In this document: positions 15,777 to 24,087 of the stretch, one piece after another
Layout: every line of letters starts with the position of its first letter
How positions within the stretch are numbered: the stretch's first letter is position 1
Source of the DNA: Chlamydiia bacterium
GTDB lineage: Bacteria > Chlamydiota > Chlamydiia > Chlamydiales > GCA-2402025
DNA length: 64,000 nucleotides
Direction of reading: 5' to 3'
NCBI GenBank assembly: GCA_030427725.1
Contig: JAUICV010000001.1
Span: 1-64,000 of the forward strand
Program-made: the position numbers and the translations under genes
Notes under the pieces: generated by a model
What the model saw: only the letters and a program-made list of their open reading frames with translations
What the model was told of the DNA's origin: nothing
Databases searched by the model: none

Positions 15777-17165
15777 TTAACGAGTAAAATATTGAATAAT
15801 TTTTGAAAGATTAAAAATGCCAGCTTCTTGAAGCAAAATAATAAGAACAACAAGAGGGCATAAAAAGCGTATTGCAAAAAGCCATACTCCGTAGATTTTT
15901 TTGAAGCTAGTTCCTTGCTCGAACTCTTCTTTACTAATCGATTTATTGAGAATCCAGCCAGCGAAAATAGTGGTTAACAATCCGGCAATTGGCATCATCC
16001 AACTGGTTGTTAAATAATCCATCGTGCCAAAAAAGTCTTTGCCGTAGATAGTTTTCCAAGATGGAAACAACGTATTTGACCCAGATAATGCGCAAGGGAT
16101 TCCTATGATAAATGAAATCGTCGCAGCAACAGCTGTAGCTTTCCCTCTTGACCACTTGCGGATTTCAATAAGATTTGCAACTGTCATTTCAAGAAGTGAG
16201 ATTGAAGAGGTCAAAGCAGCAAACACTAGAAGAGAGAAAAATAAAGTAGAAATAACTAAGCTTCCAGGAAGCTTTGCAAAAAGGACGGGCATTGTTTTAA
16301 AGACAAGACCTGGACCAGCTTCAGGGGGCATATTAAAGGAAAAAGAAATGGGGAAAATCATAAGGGATGCCATAATCGAAATTAAGATGGTCATGGATGA
16401 CACGAGCAGCCCATTTTTTGGTAAGTCTTCCGTTTTTTTCATGTAACTACCATAGGTCAATATGATGCCAAGACCGACGCTTAATGTGAAAAATGCAAGG
16501 CCTAGCGCACTCAAAATCCCAGATGGAGTGAGTGAGCTAAAGTTTAAGTTGAATAAATAATGAACAGCCTTTCCAAACCCAGGTAAAGTGGTTGAATAGA
16601 TAAAAAGTCCTAAAAGCATTACAAAAAGAGCTGGCATTAAGATGCGGCTCCAATACTCAATCCCTTTTCGTACTCCAGAGTAAATGACACCGACATTGAT
16701 AAGAATAAAAATGAAAAGCCAAAAAATATTGATGTCAGGAGATTGCTCTAACAAGGAGAAGACGTTTCTGATTTCATCAGGAGACTTCCCTGAAGAAAAC
16801 TGAGTTAGAGACATCAAGATGTAACTCATGCACCAACCCGCGACAACACTGTAGTAGGCTAGAATAATAAAACAAGAAAATAGATTAAGCCATCCGAGTA
16901 GCTTCCAGTTTCCTGATCCTTTTGAGAGGTCAGCATATGCAAAAATAGAACTCTTTTGAGATTTTCTTCCGAGGATTAGCTCAGCAATAAATACAGGTAC
17001 TCCAATAAGGAAAGTTAAAAGGATGTACAAGATGACAAAAGCTCCACCACCATTGGTCCCTACCGTATAAGGAAATTTCCATACACTCCCAATCCCTACA
17101 GCAGATCCAGCAGCTGCTAAAACAAAGCCTATCTTGGTTCCCCAATGTTCTCTTTGTTGTTTCAT
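15777..17165 (-). CDS. Neurotransmitter:sodium symporter (NSS) family transporter 1
   Basis: This is a 462-aa membrane protein with about 11-12 transmembrane segments and the NSS signature in TM1, 'GFVLAAAGSAVGIGSVWKFP'. The family imports amino acids or related solutes with Na+. An upstream TTG at 17189 would extend the frame by 8 residues, but the ATG at 17165 has AAGGA at proper distance and aligns with the starts of the two other NSS genes in the window, which begin just before 'REHWG/S'. Substrate unknown; chlamydial relatives are thought to import amino acids. It lies upstream of htpG in one unit. The Na+ gradient would come from Na+-NQR. Confidence 0.94.
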   Translation of the reverse strand: MKQQREHWGTKIGFVLAAAGSAVGIGSVWKFPYTVGTNGGGAFVILYILLTFLIGVPVFIAELILGRKSQKSSIFAYADLSKGSGNWKLLGWLNLFSCFIILAYYSVVAGWCMSYILMSLTQFSSGKSPDEIRNVFSLLEQSPDINIFWLFIFILINVGVIYSGVRKGIEYWSRILMPALFVMLLGLFIYSTTLPGFGKAVHYLFNLNFSSLTPSGILSALGLAFFTLSVGLGIILTYGSYMKKTEDLPKNGLLVSSMTILISIMASLMIFPISFSFNMPPEAGPGLVFKTMPVLFAKLPGSLVISTLFFSLLVFAALTSSISLLEMTVANLIEIRKWSRGKATAVAATISFIIGIPCALSGSNTLFPSWKTIYGKDFFGTMDYLTTSWMMPIAGLLTTIFAGWILNKSISKEEFEQGTSFKKIYGVWLFAIRFLCPLVVLIILLQEAGIFNLSKIIQYFTR

Positions 17166-17343
17166 CTCAAAAGGTCCTTCAAATTTCAAAAATAATTACG
17201 GGTAATATACCAGGTTATAGAAGAGATGACAATCTCTTTGACCTTTGTTGGGAGTTCATTGGAGGGAAAAGCTTTTTTTCAATGCTGATTAAGTGAAGGT
17301 TTGTTAATTTGATCTGCAAAAAACGTAAAAAAAATAGTTTGTC

Positions 17344-18621
17344 ATGGATTTAGAACTCAGTCTTATAGCTTCGATTGCTTTTATAATAGTTGGGCTAGCA
17401 TTGTCGGGAATGATTCTTTTTACAAAGGCTAAACTCGTATCGGATGCTCCTTGTAAAATCAAAATTAATGAAGATGAAGCTCTTACAAAAGAAAGCCCTA
17501 GCGGCGCTACTTTACTTTCTGCTTTGACATCATGCGGTATAGCTATACCATCTCCTTGTGGGGGAAAAGCTACTTGCAAGCAGTGCAAAGTCAGGGTGTT
17601 ATCAGGAGGAGGAGATCCTCTTGAGACTGATAAGGCAACTTTTTCAGTAAAAGACCTAAAAGAGGGGTGGAGATTATCTTGCCAGTGTAAAATCAGAGAG
17701 GATTTGGCTGTAAAAATTCCCGAGGCGTTACTAGAACTTAAAGAGATTCAAGGAAAAGTCATCTCAAATCAAAATGTAGCTACGTTCATCAAAGAACTAG
17801 TTGTTGAAGTTCCTCATGAAAGCGTGACATATAGGCCTGGGGATTACTTGCAGTTTCATGTGCCACCCTTTAAATCCTCGACAGATAATTGGAAGGATCA
17901 AATGGATCCAAAGTATTTCGAGGATTGGGAAAGATTTCATCTATTTGGGAATCAAATTGACTTTAGCTCCATGGATGAAGAAATTATTAGAGCGTATTCG
18001 ATGGCTTCTTATCCAGGAGAGGGGAATATCTTAAAATTTAATATTAGAATTGCAAGCCCTCCGATGGATGGCAAAGCTCCTAAAAAAGGGATTCCTTGGG
18101 GAATTTGTTCTTCGTATATCTTCAGTTTAAAGCCTGGCGACACTGTAAAGCTATCAGGTCCTTTTGGAGAGTCTCATATGTATGACAATGAAAGAGAGGT
18201 TGTGTTCTTAATAGGAGGGGCAGGTTCTTCCTTTGGGAGATCACACATTTTAGATCTATTCAAAGGGAAAAACACAAAGAGGAAGGTTTCTCTTTGGTAC
18301 GGAGCGAGATCCATCAAGGAAAATATCTATCAAGAGGATTTTGAAGCACTACAGAAGGAAAGAGAGAATTTTAGCTATCATCTGGTTTTATCGGCTCCTC
18401 TTAAAGAAGATTTTGACGGGGGATGGCCAAAAGATGACCCAGTTAAAACAAACTTTCTTTTCAAGGCTTTTGAACTGGGGCAACTTAAACATATGCAAGA
18501 GCCTGAAAATTGTCTTTACTATGTTTGTGGACCTCCAATGCACAATCAAAGCGTGACGAAATTACTAGATGACTATGGCGTTCCTTCAGAAAATGTGGTA
18601 TTAGATGATTTTGGATCATAA
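17344..18621 (+). CDS. nqrF: Na+-translocating NADH:quinone reductase subunit F
   Basis: The 425-aa protein has an N-terminal membrane anchor (residues 5-27) and a [2Fe-2S] ferredoxin domain with Cys72, Cys78, Cys81 and Cys113. An FAD-binding region with 'RAYSMASYP' and the NADH-binding 'GGAGSSFGRSHILDL' follow, ending with 'YYVCGPPMHN'. NqrF is the electron-input subunit of Na+-NQR. The other subunits B-E are at 59688-63428, and NqrA is not in the window; this split is typical of Chlamydiae. The gene is followed 15 bases later by nadE. No strong RBS is visible. Confidence 0.96.
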   Translation: MDLELSLIASIAFIIVGLALSGMILFTKAKLVSDAPCKIKINEDEALTKESPSGATLLSALTSCGIAIPSPCGGKATCKQCKVRVLSGGGDPLETDKATFSVKDLKEGWRLSCQCKIREDLAVKIPEALLELKEIQGKVISNQNVATFIKELVVEVPHESVTYRPGDYLQFHVPPFKSSTDNWKDQMDPKYFEDWERFHLFGNQIDFSSMDEEIIRAYSMASYPGEGNILKFNIRIASPPMDGKAPKKGIPWGICSSYIFSLKPGDTVKLSGPFGESHMYDNEREVVFLIGGAGSSFGRSHILDLFKGKNTKRKVSLWYGARSIKENIYQEDFEALQKERENFSYHLVLSAPLKEDFDGGWPKDDPVKTNFLFKAFELGQLKHMQEPENCLYYVCGPPMHNQSVTKLLDDYGVPSENVVLDDFGS

Positions 18622-18636
18622 GGTTAGGGAACGTAT

Positions 18637-20277
18637 ATGAAAATTCTTGCTGCTCAGATTAATCCAACGATTGGAGATTTGGACGGAAATACAAGAAAAA
18701 TAATAGATGTCATCAAAGAGGCTAAGAGTAAAAAAGTTGACATAGTCTTATTTCCAGAGCTTACCATTTGTGGATATGCTCCAGAAGATTTAGTTCTTCA
18801 CAATTCTTTTATAGATGGGATGCAGCAAAGGCTTGAGCAAATTATCAGAGCTTCTTCTGGAATTGCTGTGGTTGTAGGTCTTGTTCGAAGAAATCTATTT
18901 TCAGGTGAAAAAGACCTTTTCAATAGCGTTGCCGTGATCGACAACGGAACCCTCCTAGGCTTTCAAGATAAGTGGCTTTTACCAACTTACGATGTGTTTA
19001 ACGAAAGGCGTTACTTTGAGCCAGGACAAGACACTAGAGTATGGGCTCTGGCTGGCAAGCGCGTTGGCATCATTATATGTGAAGATATCTGGCAACATGC
19101 AGGTTATGTTGATTTAACAAACTATCCAAGAGATCCTGTTCAGGAATTAGAGAAATATCATCCAGATATTTTGTTGAACGCGTCTGCATCGCCATATCAG
19201 TTTCAAAAGCCAGATGTAAGAATCAAAGTCTGTCAAAAAGCATCTAAGACTTTAAAATGCCCAGTGGTGCTTTGCTGCCAAGTGGGAGCTAATGATCAGA
19301 TAATTTTTGATGGGTATAGTATCTATGTAGATAAGAATCAGAATCTTTGTAAACTTGGTAAGGCTTGTGAAGAAGATCTAATGTATATCGATACCGAAGC
19401 TGGTTCGTGTAACGTTCCTTTTGAATATGATGTATTAGGGGATCTATACAAAGCCTTGGTTCTTGGGGTAAGAGATTATTTCCATAAGCAAGAGTTTACT
19501 AAGGCTTGTTTAGGGTTGTCAGGGGGCATAGACTCAGCTCTTGTAGCATGCATTGCAAAAGATGCTCTAGGAGCAGAAAATGTTTTGGGTATTAGCATGC
19601 CATCTCAGTTTACTTCAGAGCAAAGTAAAGAAGACGCAAAAAATCTCGCGACAAACCTTGGGATAGATTTCATAGAGCTTCCTATTGAGAGAACCTTTGA
19701 GAGCATGAAAAAGACATTAAACCCATATTTCGAAGGGAAAGAAGAAGATGTTACCGAAGAGAACATGCAAGCCCGGATTAGAAGTGTTTTTATCATGGCT
19801 TTTTCGAATAAACACGGTTATATCGTCTTAAGCTCTGGGAATAAAAGTGAAACAGCTATGGGATATTGCACTCTTTATGGAGATATGAGTGGAGGTCTTG
19901 GTGTTATCGGAGATGTTGTTAAAACAAGAGTTTATGATCTTTGTAGGTGGTATAACAAAAAACATAAAAAGGACGTAATTCCATCAACTGTCATAGAGAA
20001 GGCTCCTTCTGCAGAGCTCAGACCTGATCAAAAAGATTTGGACTCTCTTCCAGATTATCAGATTGTTGATCATGTTTTAGAAGGGTATGTTGAAGATTAT
20101 CTTAGAGTTGATAACATTGCAGAAAAGTACAAAATTCCAATTGAAACCGTCTTAAATTTGGTCAGAAAAATACACCAGGCTGAGTACAAAAGAAGACAAG
20201 GAGCACCTGTTCTTAGGGTCTCAAAAAAATCTTTTGGGATCGGTCGACAATATCCTATTGTTCAAAAGTGGATGTAA
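18637..20277 (+). CDS. nadE: Glutamine-dependent NAD+ synthetase
   Basis: The 546-aa protein has an N-terminal nitrilase-type glutaminase domain with Glu41 ('FPELTICGY'), Lys112 ('DKWLLPTYDVF') and Cys148 ('IICEDIW'). A C-terminal NAD synthase domain carries the PP-loop 'LSGGIDSALVA' and 'SSGNKSETAMGYCTLYGD'. It amidates deamido-NAD+ to NAD+ using ammonia from glutamine. It lies directly after nqrF, a major NADH consumer. Many Chlamydiaceae are thought to import NAD+, so a complete NadE suggests at least the last step of synthesis or salvage here. The 3' end lies 4 bases from convergent epmA. Confidence 0.96.
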   Translation: MKILAAQINPTIGDLDGNTRKIIDVIKEAKSKKVDIVLFPELTICGYAPEDLVLHNSFIDGMQQRLEQIIRASSGIAVVVGLVRRNLFSGEKDLFNSVAVIDNGTLLGFQDKWLLPTYDVFNERRYFEPGQDTRVWALAGKRVGIIICEDIWQHAGYVDLTNYPRDPVQELEKYHPDILLNASASPYQFQKPDVRIKVCQKASKTLKCPVVLCCQVGANDQIIFDGYSIYVDKNQNLCKLGKACEEDLMYIDTEAGSCNVPFEYDVLGDLYKALVLGVRDYFHKQEFTKACLGLSGGIDSALVACIAKDALGAENVLGISMPSQFTSEQSKEDAKNLATNLGIDFIELPIERTFESMKKTLNPYFEGKEEDVTEENMQARIRSVFIMAFSNKHGYIVLSSGNKSETAMGYCTLYGDMSGGLGVIGDVVKTRVYDLCRWYNKKHKKDVIPSTVIEKAPSAELRPDQKDLDSLPDYQIVDHVLEGYVEDYLRVDNIAEKYKIPIETVLNLVRKIHQAEYKRRQGAPVLRVSKKSFGIGRQYPIVQKWM

Positions 20278-20281
20278 CCTG

Positions 20282-21214
20282 TTAAGTCTCTTCCCAAGTA
20301 AGGGGAAGAATGTGCTCAATATTGTCTGTATTGTGTCTTAGCATCATTAGGCGATCAAATCCAACAGCTACTCCAACGCAGCTAGGTAAACCTTTGTCTA
20401 AAAGGTTTAAAAAGGCGGTGTCTATTGGAAGGGACTCAAGATTTAGGGATTGTCTCTTTAAGCTGATCTCTTTGAATCGCTTTTTATGCTCGATAGGATC
20501 TAAAAGCTCGTTATATCCATTTGCTAGCTCAACTCCTTGATAGTAAATTTCAAAACGCTCGCAGTAGTCTTTGCCGTCTTTAGTGTAAGATTTTGAAAGT
20601 TGTGAATCAGCTGCAAAAAAACCTTCGACTACGCAAGGGCCATTAGAGCCTAGATCTTTTTCTGCAATGTCCCAGAGAAAAGACATGGCAGCATCTTTAT
20701 CCTTCGTTTCAAACCCATTTTTTTTTGAGAGACCAAACAAAGTGTTTTGAGAAACCTCAAAAGGATTAAATCTAAATTTGTTTTCTAAGACCTTTTCATA
20801 GGTCGTTCTTTCATGGTTTTTAAAGGGAATAAAAAGTGAAATCAGCTCTAGTGTTTGATTGATTAAGGTATCAAGGGATTGCTCTACTAAATACCATTCG
20901 ATCATTGTAAATTCAGGTCTATGATAAGGACCAATTTCACCTTGTCTAAAAACGTGAGAGAGCTGAAAGATGTCTCGCCTGAGTTTGCAAAGAAGCTTTT
21001 TCATGCCGTATTCAGGAGAGCTGTGCAAAAAACCTTTTAAGGAGGTAGATATTAGTGGGCTCATAAGAGCTATGTGAACGTCAATGCAAGCGCTCTTAGA
21101 TAAAATTGGTGTATCTACTTCAAGGATATTACGTTTTCTAAAAAAAGATCGAACAGCTTCAAGCATACGTGCTCGATCTTCGATAACAGATAAAAAGTTA
21201 GACTCTAGAGACAT
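20282..21214 (-). CDS. epmA: EF-P lysyltransferase EpmA (GenX/PoxA, LysRS-like)
   Basis: The 310-aa protein is a stand-alone class II lysyl-tRNA synthetase-like catalytic domain without the anticodon-binding domain: 'ILEVDTPILSKSACIDVHI', 'FLHSSPEYGMKKLL', 'IFQLSHVFRQGEIG', 'HRPEFTMIEWYL' and 'CVGVAVGFDRLMML'. This is the EpmA layout. EpmA attaches lysine (beta-lysine when EpmB is present) to Lys34 of EF-P. The gene overlaps the 3' end of efp by 17 bases with its RBS inside efp, which strongly supports the functional link. The mutase EpmB is not in the window. Confidence 0.94.
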   Translation of the reverse strand: MSLESNFLSVIEDRARMLEAVRSFFRKRNILEVDTPILSKSACIDVHIALMSPLISTSLKGFLHSSPEYGMKKLLCKLRRDIFQLSHVFRQGEIGPYHRPEFTMIEWYLVEQSLDTLINQTLELISLFIPFKNHERTTYEKVLENKFRFNPFEVSQNTLFGLSKKNGFETKDKDAAMSFLWDIAEKDLGSNGPCVVEGFFAADSQLSKSYTKDGKDYCERFEIYYQGVELANGYNELLDPIEHKKRFKEISLKRQSLNLESLPIDTAFLNLLDKGLPSCVGVAVGFDRLMMLRHNTDNIEHILPLTWEET

Positions 21215-21764
21215 ACTCTCCAGTACGAGTGTCTACTTTAATTTTTTCACCTTCTTCAATAAAGATCGGCACTTGTATTTTAGCGCCAGTTTCAACAGTA
21301 GCTGGTTTTAAAACTCTACCAGATGCCGTATCGCCGCGAACCCCTGGATCGGTTTGAGTAATGACAAGTTCTAAAAAGGTAGGAGGCGTTATTGCTACTG
21401 GAGATCCTTTGTAAAAAACAACATCATAGAGCAAATCTTCTAAGATCCATTTTTCGTCTTCGTCTATGACCGTTAGAGGGATCTCAACTTGATCATAAGT
21501 GTGGTCATCCATAAAGACTGCTTGATCCTGCTCTTTGTAAAGCATGCGCATTTTTTTCTCTTCAACATCTGCTAAATCGACCTTATCTCCTGATTTAAAC
21601 GTTCTTTCTACAACGCGTCCAGAAGTTAAATGTTTCAACTTAGTTCTAGTAAAAGCTTGGCCTTTTCCAGGTTTAACAAATTCACAGCTGACAATGGTAT
21701 AGGGCTCTTTATCAAGCTCTATTTTCATGCCGCCTCTAAAATCATTTGTATTTACAGATGCCAT
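21198..21764 (-). CDS. efp: Translation elongation factor P
   Basis: The 188-aa protein has the three beta-barrel domains of EF-P, starting 'NTNDFRGGMKIELD'. The modification site is Lys34 in 'KPGKGQAF', and the C-terminal domain has 'TDPGVRGDTASG'. EF-P relieves ribosome stalling at polyproline stretches. Lys34 is the residue that EpmA modifies, and epmA overlaps this gene immediately downstream. Chlamydia has two efp paralogs, and this context (near mfd, alaS, tkt) resembles the second. Confidence 0.97.
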   Translation of the reverse strand: MASVNTNDFRGGMKIELDKEPYTIVSCEFVKPGKGQAFTRTKLKHLTSGRVVERTFKSGDKVDLADVEEKKMRMLYKEQDQAVFMDDHTYDQVEIPLTVIDEDEKWILEDLLYDVVFYKGSPVAITPPTFLELVITQTDPGVRGDTASGRVLKPATVETGAKIQVPIFIEEGEKIKVDTRTGEYVSRV

Positions 21765-21844
21765 AATAAGAGTTCCTTTAATCTCAAGAATAAATGCGTC
21801 AGCTTATTTTTACTTAAGAGGACTTAAAATTCAAATGAGAAGAT

Positions 21845-22411
21845 TTAACAGATCAATGTTGTAGAGTTTGTCTTAGTTAGCCGATTTACTTGCTCTTCTA
21901 AAGCCGAAAGCAAGGTTCTGTGTTCTCTGTTTAGAGAGGAATGTTCATTGTTAAAATCACTGTAGCGAGCGTTTTCGTCTTTTAGGCGATCTAGTCTCTT
22001 TTCAAACGTTTTGAGCGTCTTTTTCTGCGTTTTGGTAAGGTTCTTAAGTTTAGTAATGGTTTTATTAAGAGAGTTTGAGTGGGATTCTAAAGTGTTTCCA
22101 ATACGTTTTAAATTGTTTATTTCACGATTGTTAAACCCTAATTTAAACGTTAAAGCTAAAATTGCAGCGCTTGCAATAAAAGGAATAAATTGAGCTTGGA
22201 AAAGAAAAAAAGCTGAGGCAAAAGCTGACGTTGCAACAAGAGCTTGTTTGAAAGGGATTTGCTCAAGAAATGCAGTTTTTTCTTTTATATTCTCAGACAG
22301 TTTCTGTTTATATTGAGTATAAATAGGTTTTAAAATCTGATGCGCTATCGGTAATACAGAGTTCATCGTTTCAATTTCGCAAGGCTTAAAGACGCTGGGG
22401 GATATATTCAT
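21845..22411 (-). CDS. Inc-like protein: bilobed hydrophobic domain plus coiled coil
   Basis: I do not recognise a named family. The 188-aa product has no N-terminal signal peptide. It has two closely spaced hydrophobic segments (about residues 57-72 and 76-91) separated by a very short polar turn, then a long predicted coiled coil (about 95-180, rich in Leu/Lys/Glu/Asn heptads). The bilobed hydrophobic domain with flanking cytosolic coiled coil is the hallmark of chlamydial inclusion membrane (Inc) proteins secreted by the type III system, and coiled-coil Incs resemble SNAREs. That assignment is inference from architecture. It lies downstream of a divergent promoter region and 80 bases upstream of efp. 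Confidence 0.72.
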   Translation of the reverse strand: MNISPSVFKPCEIETMNSVLPIAHQILKPIYTQYKQKLSENIKEKTAFLEQIPFKQALVATSAFASAFFLFQAQFIPFIASAAILALTFKLGFNNREINNLKRIGNTLESHSNSLNKTITKLKNLTKTQKKTLKTFEKRLDRLKDENARYSDFNNEHSSLNREHRTLLSALEEQVNRLTKTNSTTLIC

Positions 22412-22699
22412 GTCCTGCTCCGGTAGTTTTCGGTTGTATAATGGCGATGCTTATTGTGAGTAATTTGTAAAGATTGTCAATTGAAAAGAGGAGGTTTCCG
22501 TAAGCTTGACAAGTTTATTATAGTTGACTTATCTTGGTAACCAATTTTATAGAAGATTTGCGCATATATAGGGGAATCTTTTCAATTATTACGCACCTGT
22601 TTTATTCTCTTTCTTTGAGCTTAGGGACCTCGTAGAGGCTCTTCTTTGTTTGCTTAAGCCCTCTAATATTTTTTTGATAACACTAAGGAATTGATCACT
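22412..22699. other. Divergent intergenic region between the Inc-like gene and NSS transporter 2
   Basis: The 288-base spacer separates divergent genes. It contains TTGACA at 22506-22511 with TATCTT 18 bases later (22530-22535), and an overlapping second candidate TTGACT (22524) with TATAGA (22549). Both read toward the NSS genes. The rest shows no recognisable RNA or repeat. Confidence 0.45.
22506..22535 (+). promoter_or_regulatory. Candidate promoter for the tandem NSS genes
   Basis: A consensus -35 TTGACA, an 18-base spacer and a 4-of-6 -10 TATCTT. The leader to the ATG at 22700 would be about 160 bases. Confidence 0.4.
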
Positions 22700-24070
22700 A
22701 TGAGCTACACAAGGGAACATTGGAGTTCTAAGGTTGGATTTGTCTTTGCTGCTTTAGGATCTGCTGTAGGACTTGGTTTACTTTGGAAGTTTCCTTACAC
22801 TATTGGTGAAAATGGTGGTGGGCTTTTTTTATTAGCTTACTTTATTTGTCTTCTAGTTGTTGGAATTCCTATTTTTGTAGGAGAGCTAATCTTAGGCAGA
22901 GCTAGCGCTTCTGCAGCGGTTACAAGCTTTGAAAAATTAAGCCCAAATCGCAGCAATTGGAAAATAGCAGGGTGGTTTGGTGTTCTATCTTCTTTTTTGA
23001 TTATGTCATTTTATAGCGTCATAGCGGGTTATGGTATGAGCTATATTTTGATGTCTCTTAATGGGTTCTACAAGGGTATGAGCGCATTAGAGGTTGCAAA
23101 CGTCTATAATAATTTGCAGGCATCTGGAGGGATCTCCTTTCTGTGGCACTTTATCTTTACCCTGATAACGATGTCAGTTGTGCTGTCTGGGGTGAGAAAA
23201 GGGATTGAGTACTGGTCTAAGTTCATGACAAGATCTCTGTTGATCCTGCTTATTGGAATGTTTTTCTATAGCTTAAGTTTAAGCGGATTCCCAAAAGCTG
23301 TTCAGTTTGTTTTTAGTCCTAATGCATCAGTTTTTAAACCATCTTCCATTATAGAAGCTTTAGGTCTTGCTTTTTGGACTTTAAGTATCGGGCAAGGGAT
23401 TATGATCAGTTACGGAAGCTATATGAGAAAAGGCGATGGGGTCTTTAAACTTGCGTCTGTTGTTGCTTTTGGTGTGATTGTTGTTGCAATTTTGTCTTCA
23501 CTTACCATTTTTCCTGTTGTTTTTACATTCGATTTAAAGCCTCAAGAGGGTACGGGTCTTATTTTTAAAACATTACCTTTTCTATTTACAAAGCTTCCAG
23601 GGGCTTTAGTTTTATCAACAGTTTTTTTTATTCTTTTTGTTTTTACAGCCTTAACATCGGCTATTCCTTTGGTAGAAGTTGTCACTTCAAATATCATGGA
23701 GCTTACTAAAACTTCTAGGCAAAAAGCAGCATTATGGACTTGTGTAGGAACTCTTATTGTAGGAATCCCAAGCGCTTTTGCTGGGACAAATCTGATTTTC
23801 CCAGAGTGGTCTTCTATCTATGGAGCAAATTTTTTAGATACTGTAAATAATCTTGTTTCAAATTGGATTATCCCAGTAGGGGGGTTTATAACAGCTCTGT
23901 TTCTTGGTTGGGTATTAGATCCTAAAATAGCGAAATCAGAACTTTGTACAACCAGTTCTCATAAAGTTCTGTATTATATGTGGAGATTTTTTATAAAATA
24001 TCTAGTCCCATTAACTATTTTTATTATTATTTTACAAAAAAGTGGACTAATTAATTTCGATAATTTTTAA
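22700..24070 (+). CDS. Neurotransmitter:sodium symporter (NSS) family transporter 2
   Basis: The 456-aa membrane protein has the NSS TM1 signature 'GSAVGLGLLWKFPY' and about 11-12 transmembrane segments. An in-frame TTG at 22691 is too close to the AAGGAA box, while the ATG at 22700 is well spaced from it and chosen here. It is highly similar to the next gene over the whole length, for example the 'WKIAGWFGVLSSF' and 'SVIAGYGMSYILMSLNGFY' segments, so the two arose by tandem duplication. Probable Na+-coupled import of amino acids; substrate unknown. The 17-base gap implies co-transcription. Confidence 0.94.
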   Translation: MSYTREHWSSKVGFVFAALGSAVGLGLLWKFPYTIGENGGGLFLLAYFICLLVVGIPIFVGELILGRASASAAVTSFEKLSPNRSNWKIAGWFGVLSSFLIMSFYSVIAGYGMSYILMSLNGFYKGMSALEVANVYNNLQASGGISFLWHFIFTLITMSVVLSGVRKGIEYWSKFMTRSLLILLIGMFFYSLSLSGFPKAVQFVFSPNASVFKPSSIIEALGLAFWTLSIGQGIMISYGSYMRKGDGVFKLASVVAFGVIVVAILSSLTIFPVVFTFDLKPQEGTGLIFKTLPFLFTKLPGALVLSTVFFILFVFTALTSAIPLVEVVTSNIMELTKTSRQKAALWTCVGTLIVGIPSAFAGTNLIFPEWSSIYGANFLDTVNNLVSNWIIPVGGFITALFLGWVLDPKIAKSELCTTSSHKVLYYMWRFFIKYLVPLTIFIIILQKSGLINFDNF

Positions 24071-24087
24071 CTTTTAAAGATGAGTAT

